Both the position numbers and the translations under genes were made by a program. Below, piece after piece: positions 37,256 through 46,600 of a stretch of 64,000 bases of DNA. Origin of the DNA: Rhizobium sp. BK650. GTDB lineage: Bacteria; Pseudomonadota; Alphaproteobacteria; Rhizobiales; Rhizobiaceae. How positions within the stretch are numbered: position 1 is the first letter of the stretch; each line of letters opens with the position of its first letter. The notes below the pieces were generated by a model. The model saw nothing but the letters and a program-made list of their open reading frames with translations, made no database searches and was not told the DNA's origin. The stretch covers positions 496,001 to 560,000 of the forward strand of contig NZ_JACIBK010000001.1 in NCBI RefSeq assembly GCF_014195325.1. The letters run 5' to 3'.

Positions 37256-38041
37256 ATGGGGGAAGTGCTTTTGGCGCTGGCTCAGGCCCGAATTCTCAGC
37301 GAGGCTGACGGCGATTGCGTTGCGATCGAACGCGTTGATGGCAAGAGCCCTGCGCTGCTCATCTGCGAACACGCATCCCGCACGCTTCCTGAACATTTCG
37401 GTAATCTCGGCCTCTCCGAAGAGGCATTGTCGAGCCATATTGCCTGGGATCCGGGCGCGTTGGCCGTTGCCCGCAATATCTCGGCGGCTCTGGACGCGAC
37501 ACTGATCTACCAGCGCTTCTCGCGACTGATCTATGACTGCAACCGACCGCCAAACTCGCCGGGCGCCATGCCCGAGGTCAGTGAGATCTATTCGATTCCC
37601 GGTAATAAGGGTTTGACGGAAGGCGAGCGTAATGCCCGCACGGAAGCTCTCTACCTACCGTTCCATGACGGCGTGCGCGCCCTGATCCGCGAGCGGCAGG
37701 CGAGGGGGCAGGATAGTGTCATCGTGACCATCCACAGTTTTACACCGGTCTATAATGGCCGGCAGCGTGCGGTCGAGCTCGGCATCCTCCATGATGAGGA
37801 CAGGCGCCTTGCCGACCGAATGCTGGATTTTGCGGCCGAGGCGCCGCTCTATCGTACCGAACGCAACGAACCCTACGGCCCTGCCGACGGCGTGACGCAC
37901 ACGTTGATCCTGCACGGCATTTCCAATGGGCTTCGCAATGTCATGATCGAGGTCCGCAACGACCTCATCGCAGACGATACCGGCCAAGGGGTCGTGGCCG
38001 ACTATCTCACAAGGCTTCTCCAGCAAAGTCTGGATGCCTGA
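37256..38041 (+). CDS. N-formylglutamate amidohydrolase family protein
   Basis: A 261-residue metal-dependent amidohydrolase of the FGase family. Motifs are LLICEHASRTLPE (residues 34-46), SHIAWDPGA, FSRLIYDCNRPP and TIHSFTPVYNG near residue 162. It may hydrolyse an N-formyl- or gamma-glutamyl-amide bond. The start is uncertain, since the ATG at 37256 has no good ribosome-binding site and TTG at 37271 has GGGGG upstream. First gene of a permease, ligase and dehydrogenase cluster, so the true substrate is probably a gamma-glutamyl intermediate rather than a histidine breakdown product. Confidence 0.85.
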   Translation: MGEVLLALAQARILSEADGDCVAIERVDGKSPALLICEHASRTLPEHFGNLGLSEEALSSHIAWDPGALAVARNISAALDATLIYQRFSRLIYDCNRPPNSPGAMPEVSEIYSIPGNKGLTEGERNARTEALYLPFHDGVRALIRERQARGQDSVIVTIHSFTPVYNGRQRAVELGILHDEDRRLADRMLDFAAEAPLYRTERNEPYGPADGVTHTLILHGISNGLRNVMIEVRNDLIADDTGQGVVADYLTRLLQQSLDA

Positions 38042-38161
38042 ATAAAAAGAAGATCCCGGGGAGCAGTTTAACTGCGAACAGCCCGTAAGGCGAGAAGCCG
38101 CGGGCACTTTTGGCACTGGGTCGCCGGCAATCCCGCGGGCGATTGGTCACAGGGGGAAGTC

Positions 38162-39754
38162 ATGGCTGACTATACCGAGCAGGACAAGAAGCAGGACGTT
38201 CACGTCCTGCATTCCATGGGCTACGCCCAAGAACTGGAACGACGCATGAGCTCGTTCTCGAATTTCGCAATTTCATTTTCGATCATCTGCATTCTTTCAG
38301 GCGGCATCAACTCTCTCGCCCAGGCTACATCGGGCGTCGGTGGTGCGGCTATCGGCATCGGCTGGCCGGTCGGCTGCATTGTTTCGCTGTTCTTCGCGCT
38401 CGGCATGGCACAGATCTCGTCTGCGTATCCGACCGCGGGCGGGCTCTATCACTGGAGCTCGATCCTCGGCAACCGCTTTACGGGCTGGCTGACGGCCTGG
38501 CTCAATCTGCTTGGCCTGATCACCGTACTCGGCGCCATCAATATCGGCACGGCGCTATTCCTCGGCGGTACTTTTGGCGCGCAGCTCGGCATTGCCGATG
38601 CAAGCGGTGTCGTCTCTCCGGCTATGCAGGTCGTACTCGTCGTCATCTTCACGATCGTGCAGGCGGCAATCAACCATTACGGTATCGGCCTGACGGCCAA
38701 GCTGACGGATTTTTCCGGTACGCTGATCCTCGTCACGGCTGCGGTGCTGACTATCGCCTGCCTGATCTTCGCCCCGACGCATGACATTTCGCGGCTCTGG
38801 ACCTTCACCAATTATTCGGGTGATGCCGGCGGTGGGGTTTGGCCCCAGTCGGACAGCATGTGGTATATTTTTGCTCTTGGCCTGCTGCTGCCAATTTATA
38901 CCATCACCGGCTACGACGCTTCGGCCCATACATCGGAAGAAACGAAGAAGGCGGCGCTTTCGGTTCCGCGCTCCATGGTTTCTGCGGTTCTCTGGTCGTC
39001 GATTGCTGGTTGGGTGATGCTATCGGCTTTCGTCATTGCTATTCCCGACATGAACGAGGCTGCTAAGCAGGGCTGGGGCGTCTTCTTCTCGACTGTCAAT
39101 GCGATCATGCCTGCCTGGCTTGTCACGCTGCTCTACATTGCGATTTTCATTTCGCAGTTCCTGTGCGGTCTTGCGACCGTCACCTCATGCTCGCGTATGA
39201 TCTTCGCCTTCTCGCGTGACGGCGGTCTGCCCGTCGGTTCCAAGACCTTGGCGAGCGTCAGCCCGAAATATCGCACGCCGGTCGCTGCGATCTGGACGGG
39301 TGCGGCTCTCGAAAGCCTGTTTGTCTGGGGCGCGCTGTTCATTTCGGTCGGCGAGGCGAGCCTGTACGTGACCGTGGTTAATGCGACCCTGATCTTCCTG
39401 TTCCTGTCCTTCCTCTTCCCGATCGTGCTTGGCATCTTCGCCTACGGTACGAAGAAATGGCCGGCTCCCGGACCATGGAACCTTGGTGCAGGTACGTACA
39501 AGCTGATCGGTCTGCTTGCGACGCTTGGCATGGTGCTGATCATCTACATCGCCATCCAGCCGCCGAACGACAAGGTCTTTGACATTACCGTCGGTTTCAT
39601 CGCCCTGGCGATCGTCATCTGGTTTGCGGTCGAGCGCCGCCGTTTCGCCGGCCCGCCGATCGGCGATATGATCGCCAAGCGTCAGGCCGAGATTGCCGCC
39701 GCGGAAGCAGCTGTCGGCGAAACCGGAACGGTGTCTCCGGTTCCCGGCGAGTAG
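38162..39754 (+). CDS. APC-superfamily amino acid/amine permease
   Basis: A 530-residue inner-membrane transporter with about 12 hydrophobic segments. The conserved first segments read FAISFSIICILSGGI and SSAYPTAGGLYHWSS, as in the amino acid-choline transporter/GABA permease branch of the APC superfamily. GGGGGAAG precedes the ATG at 38162. Within this cluster it likely imports the amine or amino alcohol to be catabolised. Confidence 0.9.
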   Translation: MADYTEQDKKQDVHVLHSMGYAQELERRMSSFSNFAISFSIICILSGGINSLAQATSGVGGAAIGIGWPVGCIVSLFFALGMAQISSAYPTAGGLYHWSSILGNRFTGWLTAWLNLLGLITVLGAINIGTALFLGGTFGAQLGIADASGVVSPAMQVVLVVIFTIVQAAINHYGIGLTAKLTDFSGTLILVTAAVLTIACLIFAPTHDISRLWTFTNYSGDAGGGVWPQSDSMWYIFALGLLLPIYTITGYDASAHTSEETKKAALSVPRSMVSAVLWSSIAGWVMLSAFVIAIPDMNEAAKQGWGVFFSTVNAIMPAWLVTLLYIAIFISQFLCGLATVTSCSRMIFAFSRDGGLPVGSKTLASVSPKYRTPVAAIWTGAALESLFVWGALFISVGEASLYVTVVNATLIFLFLSFLFPIVLGIFAYGTKKWPAPGPWNLGAGTYKLIGLLATLGMVLIIYIAIQPPNDKVFDITVGFIALAIVIWFAVERRRFAGPPIGDMIAKRQAEIAAAEAAVGETGTVSPVPGE

Positions 39755-39896
39755 GAACTACGAACATTTGCCGAGGGCGGGGCCGCGTCGCGGCCCCATC
39801 ACGGTCCAACGAAAAGGCATTGAGCGGGTTAATCCTGGCGGCCGTATGCCCTTTCGTCGTTCCGATTTCCAAATTTCAATTTCAGGCGGATACATC

Positions 39897-41261
39897 ATGA
39901 GCAGCTATACTCTCGACGATCTCAGACAGGACGTTGCCGACGGGCGCATCGACACGGTGCTGGCCTGCCAGGTGGACATGCAGGGGCGCCTGATGGGCAA
40001 GCGCTTCCAGGCCGAATATTTCCTCGAAAGCGCCTGGAAGGAAACGCACAGCTGCAACTACCTGCAGGCGACAGACATGGAGATGGAGACCGTTTCCGGC
40101 TACAAGGCGACGAGCTGGGAAAAGGGCTACGGCGACTATACGATGAAGCCGGATCTTTCGACGCTGCGGGTCATTCCCTGGCTCGAAGGCACGGCCCTCG
40201 TGCTCTGCGACGTGCTGGATCATCATACGCATGAGGAAGTGGCCCACTCACCGCGCGCGATTCTGAAGAAGCAGGTCAAGCGGCTCGAAGATATGGGGAT
40301 GAAGGCCTACATGGCCTCCGAACTTGAATTCTTCCTCTTCGACCAGACCTATGAGGCGGCGCAGGCGTCGGGTTACCGCAACCTGAAACTCGCCAGCGCC
40401 TATAACGAGGATTACCACATCTTCCAGACGACCAAGGAAGAAGAGGTCATGCGGGCGATCCGCAAGGGCCTGCAGGGAGCCGGCATTCCGGTCGAAAATT
40501 CCAAGGGTGAGGCGTCCGCCGGCCAGGAAGAAATCAACGTGCGTTATGCCGATGCACTCGCCATGGCCGACCGCCATGCGATCATCAAGAACGGCTGCAA
40601 GGAAATCGCATGGTCGAAAGGCAAGGCGATTACGTTCCTCGCCAAGTGGCACTACAATGCCGCCGGCAGCTCATCGCATATCCACCAGTCACTCTGGAGC
40701 CTCGAAGAAAAGCCGCTCTTCTTCGATCATACCGGCCATCACGGCATGTCGCCGCTGATGCAGCACTATATTGCCGGGCTGCTCAGCCATGCGAGCGAGA
40801 TCACTTATTTCCTGGCGCCCTATATAAACTCCTACAAACGCTTCATGGCCGGCACGTTCGCGCCCACCAAGGCCGTCTGGAGCAAAGACAATCGTACGGC
40901 CGGCTACCGCCTCTGCGGCGAGGAGACCAAGGGAATCCGTATCGAATGCCGCGTCGGCGGCTCCGACCTCAATCCTTACCTTGCCTTCGCAGCCCTGCTT
41001 GCCGCTGGTATCGACGGCATCGAGAAGAAGCTGGAACTGGAGGCGCCTTATGTGGGTGACGCCTATTTCGGCAAGGACATCCGCGAAATCCCGCGTACGC
41101 TGCGGGCTGCGACCAAGGCGATGACGGAATCGGAGATGCTGCGTACAGCCTTCGGCGACGATGTCATCGATCACTATACCCGCGCTGCCGAATGGGAGCA
41201 GGAAGAATACGACCGCCGCATCACGGATTGGGAAGTGGCGCGCGGCTTCGAGAGAGCTTAA
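39897..41261 (+). CDS. Glutamine-synthetase-like gamma-glutamyl ligase
   Basis: A 454-residue enzyme of the glutamine synthetase superfamily, close in layout to PuuA/GlnA4/IpuC ligases. Glutamate and metal sites are suggested by ASELEFFLFD, GQEEINVRYADAL, HIHQSLW and the ATP-site RIECRVGGSDLNPYLA. AGGCGGA lies before ATG 39897. It does not look like GlnA I since the adenylylation loop is absent. Next to the ALDH and Fe-ADH genes it most likely glutamylates an amine or amino alcohol rather than ammonia. Confidence 0.87.
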   Translation: MSSYTLDDLRQDVADGRIDTVLACQVDMQGRLMGKRFQAEYFLESAWKETHSCNYLQATDMEMETVSGYKATSWEKGYGDYTMKPDLSTLRVIPWLEGTALVLCDVLDHHTHEEVAHSPRAILKKQVKRLEDMGMKAYMASELEFFLFDQTYEAAQASGYRNLKLASAYNEDYHIFQTTKEEEVMRAIRKGLQGAGIPVENSKGEASAGQEEINVRYADALAMADRHAIIKNGCKEIAWSKGKAITFLAKWHYNAAGSSSHIHQSLWSLEEKPLFFDHTGHHGMSPLMQHYIAGLLSHASEITYFLAPYINSYKRFMAGTFAPTKAVWSKDNRTAGYRLCGEETKGIRIECRVGGSDLNPYLAFAALLAAGIDGIEKKLELEAPYVGDAYFGKDIREIPRTLRAATKAMTESEMLRTAFGDDVIDHYTRAAEWEQEEYDRRITDWEVARGFERA

Positions 41262-41359
41262 GAACATATCCGAAGCGGAAGGTCGCCAGACTGGGTTCTC
41301 CTTTTGGGGATCAGTCGTGGCGCCTTTCCCTGCGGCTCAGAAGAAACAGGATTCAGATC

Positions 41360-42745
41360 ATGACAATGATCCAATGCATTTCGCCGGTTGACGGCTCTGT
41401 TTATGCGGAGCGCCCGGCGCTTTCGCTTGAAGCGGCAAAGGAAGCCGTGGCGCGTGCGCGCAAGGCGCAGAAGGCCTGGGCCAAGCGTCCGCTCGAAGAG
41501 CGCGTCCAGCTGGTGCTGAAGGGTGTCGCGCGCCTCAACGAGATGTCCGATGTCGTTGTGCCCGAGCTTGCTTGGCAGATGGGCCGGCCGATCAAGTACG
41601 GCGGCGAATATCGCGGCTTCAACGAGCGCTCCAACTATGTCGCCTCGATCGCAGCCGACGCTCTGGCACCGCTCGTCGTCGAAGAAAGCGACAAGTTCGA
41701 GCGCCGCATCGAACGTGAAGCCCATGGCGTCGTCTTCGTCGTCGCCCCGTGGAACTACCCTTATATGACGGCGATCAACACAATCGCGCCGGCGCTGATG
41801 GCTGGGAATACCGTCGTGCTCAAGCATGCATCGCAGACGCTGCTCGTCGGCGAGCGGCTCGTTCAAGCTTTCGTCGAGGCCGGTGTGCCCGAGGATGTGT
41901 TCCAGAACGTCTTCCTCGATCATGAAACGACCGCGGCACTGATTGTAGCCGGCAGCTTCAACTTCATCAATTTCACCGGTTCGGTCGAAGGCGGCCGCTC
42001 GATGGAGCGGGCCGCGGCAGGCACCTTCACCGGGCTGGGCCTCGAGCTCGGCGGCAAGGATCCGGGCTATGTCATGGAAGATGCCGATCTCGATGCCGCC
42101 GTCGATACGCTGATGGATGGCGCGACCTACAATTCCGGGCAGTGCTGCTGCGGCATCGAGCGCATCTATGTGCATGAATCGCTCTATAACGCCTTCGTCG
42201 AAAAGTCGGTCGCCTGGGTTTCCAATTATAAGCTCGGCAATCCGCTCGATCCGGAGACAACGCTCGGCCCGATGGCCAATAAGCGCTTCGCCAAGGTGGT
42301 ACGCGAGCAGATCGCCGATGCCGTGGCCAAGGGCGCCAAGGCACTCGTCGATCCGAAACTCTTCCCGGCCGATGATGGCGGCGCCTATCTCGCGCCGCAG
42401 ATCCTCGTCAATGTCGATCATTCCATGGCCTTCATGCGCGAAGAAACCTTCGGCCCCGCCGTCGGCATCATGAAGGTCAAGAATGACGAGGAGGCCCTGG
42501 CTCTGATGAACGACAGCCAGTACGGGCTCACAGCATCGCTCTGGACCAAGGATGCCGAGCGGGCAGGGCGGCTTGGCCGCGAAATCGAGACCGGCACCGT
42601 CTTCATGAACCGCGCCGATTATCTGGATCCGGCTCTTTGCTGGACCGGCGTCAAGGAAACCGGCCGCGGCGGCTCGCTGTCGATCATCGGCTTCCACAAC
42701 CTGACGCGCCCGAAATCCTACCATCTCAAGAAGGTTACAGCATGA
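41360..42745 (+). CDS. Aldehyde dehydrogenase (NAD-dependent)
   Basis: A 461-residue ALDH. The catalytic Glu is E229 in ELGGKDP and the catalytic Cys is C263 in GQCCCG. The cofactor region VVAPWNYPY is near 128-136. The start at 41360 has ACAGGA upstream. Its stop overlaps the ATG of the alcohol dehydrogenase (ATGA). It would oxidise the aldehyde made by that enzyme, probably still glutamylated. Confidence 0.93.
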   Translation: MTMIQCISPVDGSVYAERPALSLEAAKEAVARARKAQKAWAKRPLEERVQLVLKGVARLNEMSDVVVPELAWQMGRPIKYGGEYRGFNERSNYVASIAADALAPLVVEESDKFERRIEREAHGVVFVVAPWNYPYMTAINTIAPALMAGNTVVLKHASQTLLVGERLVQAFVEAGVPEDVFQNVFLDHETTAALIVAGSFNFINFTGSVEGGRSMERAAAGTFTGLGLELGGKDPGYVMEDADLDAAVDTLMDGATYNSGQCCCGIERIYVHESLYNAFVEKSVAWVSNYKLGNPLDPETTLGPMANKRFAKVVREQIADAVAKGAKALVDPKLFPADDGGAYLAPQILVNVDHSMAFMREETFGPAVGIMKVKNDEEALALMNDSQYGLTASLWTKDAERAGRLGREIETGTVFMNRADYLDPALCWTGVKETGRGGSLSIIGFHNLTRPKSYHLKKVTA

Positions 42746-43896
42746 GCAGCGCCAACATCACCGCCAACTGGAGCTACCCGACATCCGTCAAGCTCGGCCG
42801 CGGCCGCATCAAGGAACTGGCCGACGCCTGCAAGAGCCTCGGCATGAAGAAGCCGCTGCTCGTCACCGACCGCGGCCTCGCCGCGATGGCGATCACCAAG
42901 AACGCGCTCGACATTCTCGAAGACGCCGGCCTCGGCCGGGCGATCTTTGCCGATGTCGACCCGAACCCGAACGAAAAGAACCTCGAAGCCGGTATCAAGG
43001 CCTTCCGCGACGGCGGCCATGACGGTGTCGTCGCCTTCGGCGGCGGCTCGGGCCTCGACCTCGGCAAGTGCGTGGCTTTCATGGTCGGCCAGACGCGTCC
43101 CGTCTGGGATTTCGAGGATATCGGCGACTGGTGGACGCGTGCCAGCGTCGAAGGCATTGCGCCGATCGTTGCCGTGCCGACGACCGCCGGCACGGGCTCG
43201 GAAGTGGGTCGTGCGAGCGTCATTACCAATTCGGTGACGCATGTGAAGAAGATCATCTTCCATCCAAAATTCCTACCGGGTGTCGTCATCGCCGACCCGG
43301 AACTGACGGTCGGCATGCCGAAGATCATCACGGCGGGTACCGGCATGGATGCCTTCGCCCATTGCCTGGAAGCCTATTCCTCGCCCTTCTATCACCCGAT
43401 GTCGGCTGGCATCGCGCTGGAGGGCATGCGCCTCGTCAAGGAATTCCTGCCGCGTGCCTATAAGGAAGGCACGGATCTGGAAGCCCGCGCCAACATGATG
43501 TCGGCGGCCGCCATGGGCGCTGTCGCCTTCCAGAAGGGGCTCGGCGCCATTCACGCGCTCTCGCATCCGATCGGTGCCGTCTACAACACGCATCACGGCA
43601 TGACCAATGCCGTCGTCATGCCGGCGGTATTGCGCTTTAACCGTTCTGCCATCGACGAGAAGATTGCCCGTGCGGCTGCCTATCTCGGGATTTCGGGCGG
43701 TTTCGATGGTTTCTACGACTACGTCCTGAAGCTGCGCACCGAACTCAACGTCCCGGACAATCTGACGGCTATGGGAATCACCCCGGACCGGATCGACGAA
43801 CTGGCGGCGATGGCGATCGAAGATCCGAGCGCCGGTGGTAATCCGGTTGCAATGACGCTCGAAAATACTAAGACCCTTTTTAAGGATTGCTTCTGA
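42742..43896 (+). CDS. Iron-containing alcohol dehydrogenase
   Basis: A 384-residue group III dehydrogenase. Metal ligands follow the FucO spacing: D203, H207, H271 and H285. The nucleotide site is FGGGSGLDLGKC at about 99-110, with PTTAGTGSEVGR at 146-157. It overlaps the ALDH gene by four bases, so the two are produced together. A terminator follows. Likely converts an alcohol (for example a gamma-glutamyl ethanolamide) to the aldehyde. Confidence 0.93.
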   Translation: MSSANITANWSYPTSVKLGRGRIKELADACKSLGMKKPLLVTDRGLAAMAITKNALDILEDAGLGRAIFADVDPNPNEKNLEAGIKAFRDGGHDGVVAFGGGSGLDLGKCVAFMVGQTRPVWDFEDIGDWWTRASVEGIAPIVAVPTTAGTGSEVGRASVITNSVTHVKKIIFHPKFLPGVVIADPELTVGMPKIITAGTGMDAFAHCLEAYSSPFYHPMSAGIALEGMRLVKEFLPRAYKEGTDLEARANMMSAAAMGAVAFQKGLGAIHALSHPIGAVYNTHHGMTNAVVMPAVLRFNRSAIDEKIARAAAYLGISGGFDGFYDYVLKLRTELNVPDNLTAMGITPDRIDELAAMAIEDPSAGGNPVAMTLENTKTLFKDCF

Positions 43897-43922
43897 TCAG
43901 ATAAAGGCGGACCTATAGACTT

Positions 43923-43953
43923 GCCCGGAAAACCTTGTTTTCCGGGCTTTTTT
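43923..43953 (+). terminator. Rho-independent terminator after Fe-ADH
   Basis: Perfect 10-bp stem GCCCGGAAAA/TTTTCCGGGC with a five-base loop and a T-run. Confidence 0.9.
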
Positions 43954-44131
43954 GTATTCAGTGCGTGCCTGTTTCCAATGATGCGAAAAATGCAGGCCGC
44001 AATTTCAGCGGGTCCGTTTAACAGTTTGTTAACCACGATTGGAAAGGATGGATTAACCGCACGATGCTCCGACGGTGCGATTAACAACGAGCGATGCCGG
44101 CTCGCGCCATTTCCCTTCGAGGACTCAAATT

Positions 44132-44842
44132 ATGCCAGTCATCACATTCGCAAATACCAAGGGCGGCGCCGGTAAGACCACAGCCGTATTGCTGCTTGCT
44201 ACGGAGCTTGCCCGTCAGGGCTACCGTGTCACGATCCTCGATGCGGACCCGCAGCACTGGATTTCGCGCTGGCACGAAATCTCCGGACATGTGGAAAACA
44301 TCAGCGTCATCGATTTCGTGACCACCGCCTCGCTGCCGCAGCACATCGGCGAAAACAGGCATAATACCGATTACTTCATCATCGATCTGCCGGGCGCGCG
44401 CAATCCGCTGCTGGCGACGGCTGTTGGCCTCTCCGATCATGTGCTGATCCCGATCCAGGGCTGTGCCATGGATGCCCGCGGCGGCGCCCAGGTTCTTGAA
44501 CTCCTGCAGTATCTGGAAGAGAAGGCCGGCATCAAGATCGGCCATTCGGTTGTCCTCACACGGGTCAACTCCATGGTCACCACCCGCGCGCTGCAGATCG
44601 TCAAGGCGCTGCTGAATGAGCGTCACGTTGCGGTTCTGGATACGGCCATCATCGAGCGCTCGGCCTTCCGCGATATTTTCGATTGCGGCGGCACCCTGCA
44701 TACGATGGATCCGATGCGCGTCAGCAATCTTGACAAGGCCCGTGAAAACGCCCTCCGTTTCGCAGAGGAAATCATGCTCAAGGTGCCGGGCCGGCTCCCG
44801 GTGGCCGTTCGACTGGCAAACGCGATCCGCAGCGCGGCCTGA
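44132..44842 (+). CDS. ParA-family ATPase (VirC1-like, orphan)
   Basis: A 236-residue deviant Walker ATPase. Walker A KGGAGKTT is at residues 10-17, ILDADPQHWISRWHE follows, and IIDLPGARNPL is the Walker B region. Sequence layout resembles VirC1 of Agrobacterium and other orphan ParA proteins. GAGGA lies before ATG 44132. There is no parB or parS, and no plasmid or conjugation gene in the neighbourhood. It may position a cellular cargo; function is not decidable. Terminators flank it on both sides. Confidence 0.85.
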   Translation: MPVITFANTKGGAGKTTAVLLLATELARQGYRVTILDADPQHWISRWHEISGHVENISVIDFVTTASLPQHIGENRHNTDYFIIDLPGARNPLLATAVGLSDHVLIPIQGCAMDARGGAQVLELLQYLEEKAGIKIGHSVVLTRVNSMVTTRALQIVKALLNERHVAVLDTAIIERSAFRDIFDCGGTLHTMDPMRVSNLDKARENALRFAEEIMLKVPGRLPVAVRLANAIRSAA

Positions 44843-44867
44843 TCGCAACATCTCGATAAAAGAACCG

Positions 44868-44896
44868 ATGCCCCGGCTCGTGCCGGGGCATTTTTC
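44868..44896 (+). terminator. Rho-independent terminator after ParA-like gene
   Basis: Perfect 10-bp stem ATGCCCCGGC/GCCGGGGCAT with a four-base loop, then TTTTT. Confidence 0.85.
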
Positions 44897-44956
44897 TATG
44901 AAGAGATGCCGGACTTGAGTAAGTGCTCCGCGGAGACGCCGGGCGAGGAGACGTCC

Positions 44957-46345
44957 TCAATCAACGAATTCGACTGTCACGCCGGGCTTGACCATCTTGG
45001 CAAGTTCCGTCGCATCCCAGTTCGTCAGGCGGATGCAGCCGTGGCTCTGACTGCGGCCGATCCTGGAAGGGTCGGGCGTGCCGTGGATGCCGTAGGTCGG
45101 CTTTGAAAGCGCCATCCAGACCGTACCGACCGGGCCGTTCGGGCCGGGCGGAATGTCGAGGATCTTGTCGTTGGCGCCCTGCTGGAAATTGATCTTTGGA
45201 TTATAGGTGTAGCCCGGATTGAAGGCTACTCGTTCAACCGTGACGATGCCCGATGGTGAAGGCGTGTCGGTGGAGCCGATCGAGGCGGGGTAGGCGGCGA
45301 GGAGGTTGCCTGCATCGTCATAGGCGAAAACCTGTTTACGGCCCTTGTCCGCAAGGATTTTCGCGACGGCGCCGGTCTTGTTCTGGCCGGGATTGACGAC
45401 CTTAATGACGGTGCCTGGAATGGTGAAATCTGCGCCGGGGTTCATTTCCTTCAGGAAATTCTCGTCCATGTGGAAACGTTCGGCGAGCGCTTCGGTCACC
45501 GACGTATAGGCGAGGGACGGCAGCAGCGCCTTCTGCGAATAGTCTTCCGGGATCTGCGCGACATAGGGGCCGGCCGCATCAGCATCCGTGATCGTGTAGT
45601 TGACGACCGGCAGGCCGCCGTTCATGCGCAGCTCTTCGAGGATCGCCTCCGTATTGTTCGGGTCGAGCTTAGTGCCGGTCATCTGTTCATAGGCGTAGAT
45701 CGCTTTTGTGACGTTGGAGCCCATGTGGCCATCGATGACGCCGGGCGAAACGCCTGCGCGATCCAGAAATACCTGTAGAGCCACGATCTCCGGCTTGGAC
45801 TTGTTCTTGAGCGTGATGACAGGCTCCTGCGGAGCCTGGCGGGGCTCGTCAGCCGACGGAAACTGTTGGTCGGGCTCGACCGCTGCATAATCATCCTGAG
45901 CCTGCGGATCGCCGGGATAGGGCTGAGCCTCGAGCGGCTGGCGCTCGATGGCAATATCACGAGGGATGGCACCCGTTACCGGGCCGCGCTCGGAATAGCG
46001 TGTATCGCCATAGCGGTTCTGGTCGCGGGAATAGGGATCGTTGTTGAAGGCGTCGTCATAGCCTTCCCGATTGGTGCGCGGCGAGTAGTAGCCGCGGGCG
46101 CGCATTTCGGTCGCGACGATATTGCCGTAGCGATCGATCAGCACACGGTTGCCGCTATAGTCACGGGCATAGACGAAGCCGCGCCCCGGGGGGACATAAT
46201 CGAGGATTTCGCCGCTCGGCGTTACCAGCACGATATCGCTTCTGTTGCGGCCATATTGCTGCGCATCGGCCTGCTGCGGCGTGAAGGCGGCGAGCGTCAA
46301 AAGCATGCCCGAAAGGGAAAGGGCCGATTTCATCAAGCGATTCAC
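44957..46345 (-). CDS. L,D-transpeptidase (YkuD) with peptidoglycan-binding domain
   Basis: A 462-residue secreted enzyme. A signal peptide of about 28 residues ends near QADA. An N-terminal Tyr/Arg/Asp-rich region follows, then a peptidoglycan-binding-like repeat (ALQVFLDRAGVSPGVIDG) near 190 and the YkuD domain from about 325. The catalytic motif is HGTPDPSRIGRSQSHGCIRL, with the SHGC cysteine. It makes 3-3 crosslinks or attaches proteins to peptidoglycan in the periplasm. It converges with the ParA-like gene. Confidence 0.9.
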   Translation of the reverse strand: MNRLMKSALSLSGMLLTLAAFTPQQADAQQYGRNRSDIVLVTPSGEILDYVPPGRGFVYARDYSGNRVLIDRYGNIVATEMRARGYYSPRTNREGYDDAFNNDPYSRDQNRYGDTRYSERGPVTGAIPRDIAIERQPLEAQPYPGDPQAQDDYAAVEPDQQFPSADEPRQAPQEPVITLKNKSKPEIVALQVFLDRAGVSPGVIDGHMGSNVTKAIYAYEQMTGTKLDPNNTEAILEELRMNGGLPVVNYTITDADAAGPYVAQIPEDYSQKALLPSLAYTSVTEALAERFHMDENFLKEMNPGADFTIPGTVIKVVNPGQNKTGAVAKILADKGRKQVFAYDDAGNLLAAYPASIGSTDTPSPSGIVTVERVAFNPGYTYNPKINFQQGANDKILDIPPGPNGPVGTVWMALSKPTYGIHGTPDPSRIGRSQSHGCIRLTNWDATELAKMVKPGVTVEFVD

Positions 46346-46600
46346 GTCTCACACCTCGATCAGTGGCTCGGCAGACACACACCTGCGAATTTTGACGCTA
46401 GTGTGGAATTTCTTAAGCCATACTGAACAAAAGATAAAAACAACGGTATTTTACCTTTAGTCATAAACGCTTGCGCCAAGGTGACGTTCCTGTGAGGTCG
46501 CGGTTGCGGTGCTGTGTCTGCCATTTTTACCATCCGATTGACGAGGGCGGCGGCGACACCTAACCCTGCGTCAGCCGAGTTTCCACGGGAGGATGAATTG

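Noticed and set aside
44132..44842. ParA-like gene as evidence of a plasmid replicon
   Set aside because: No repB, repC, parB or parS-like iterons accompany it, and neighbours look chromosomal.
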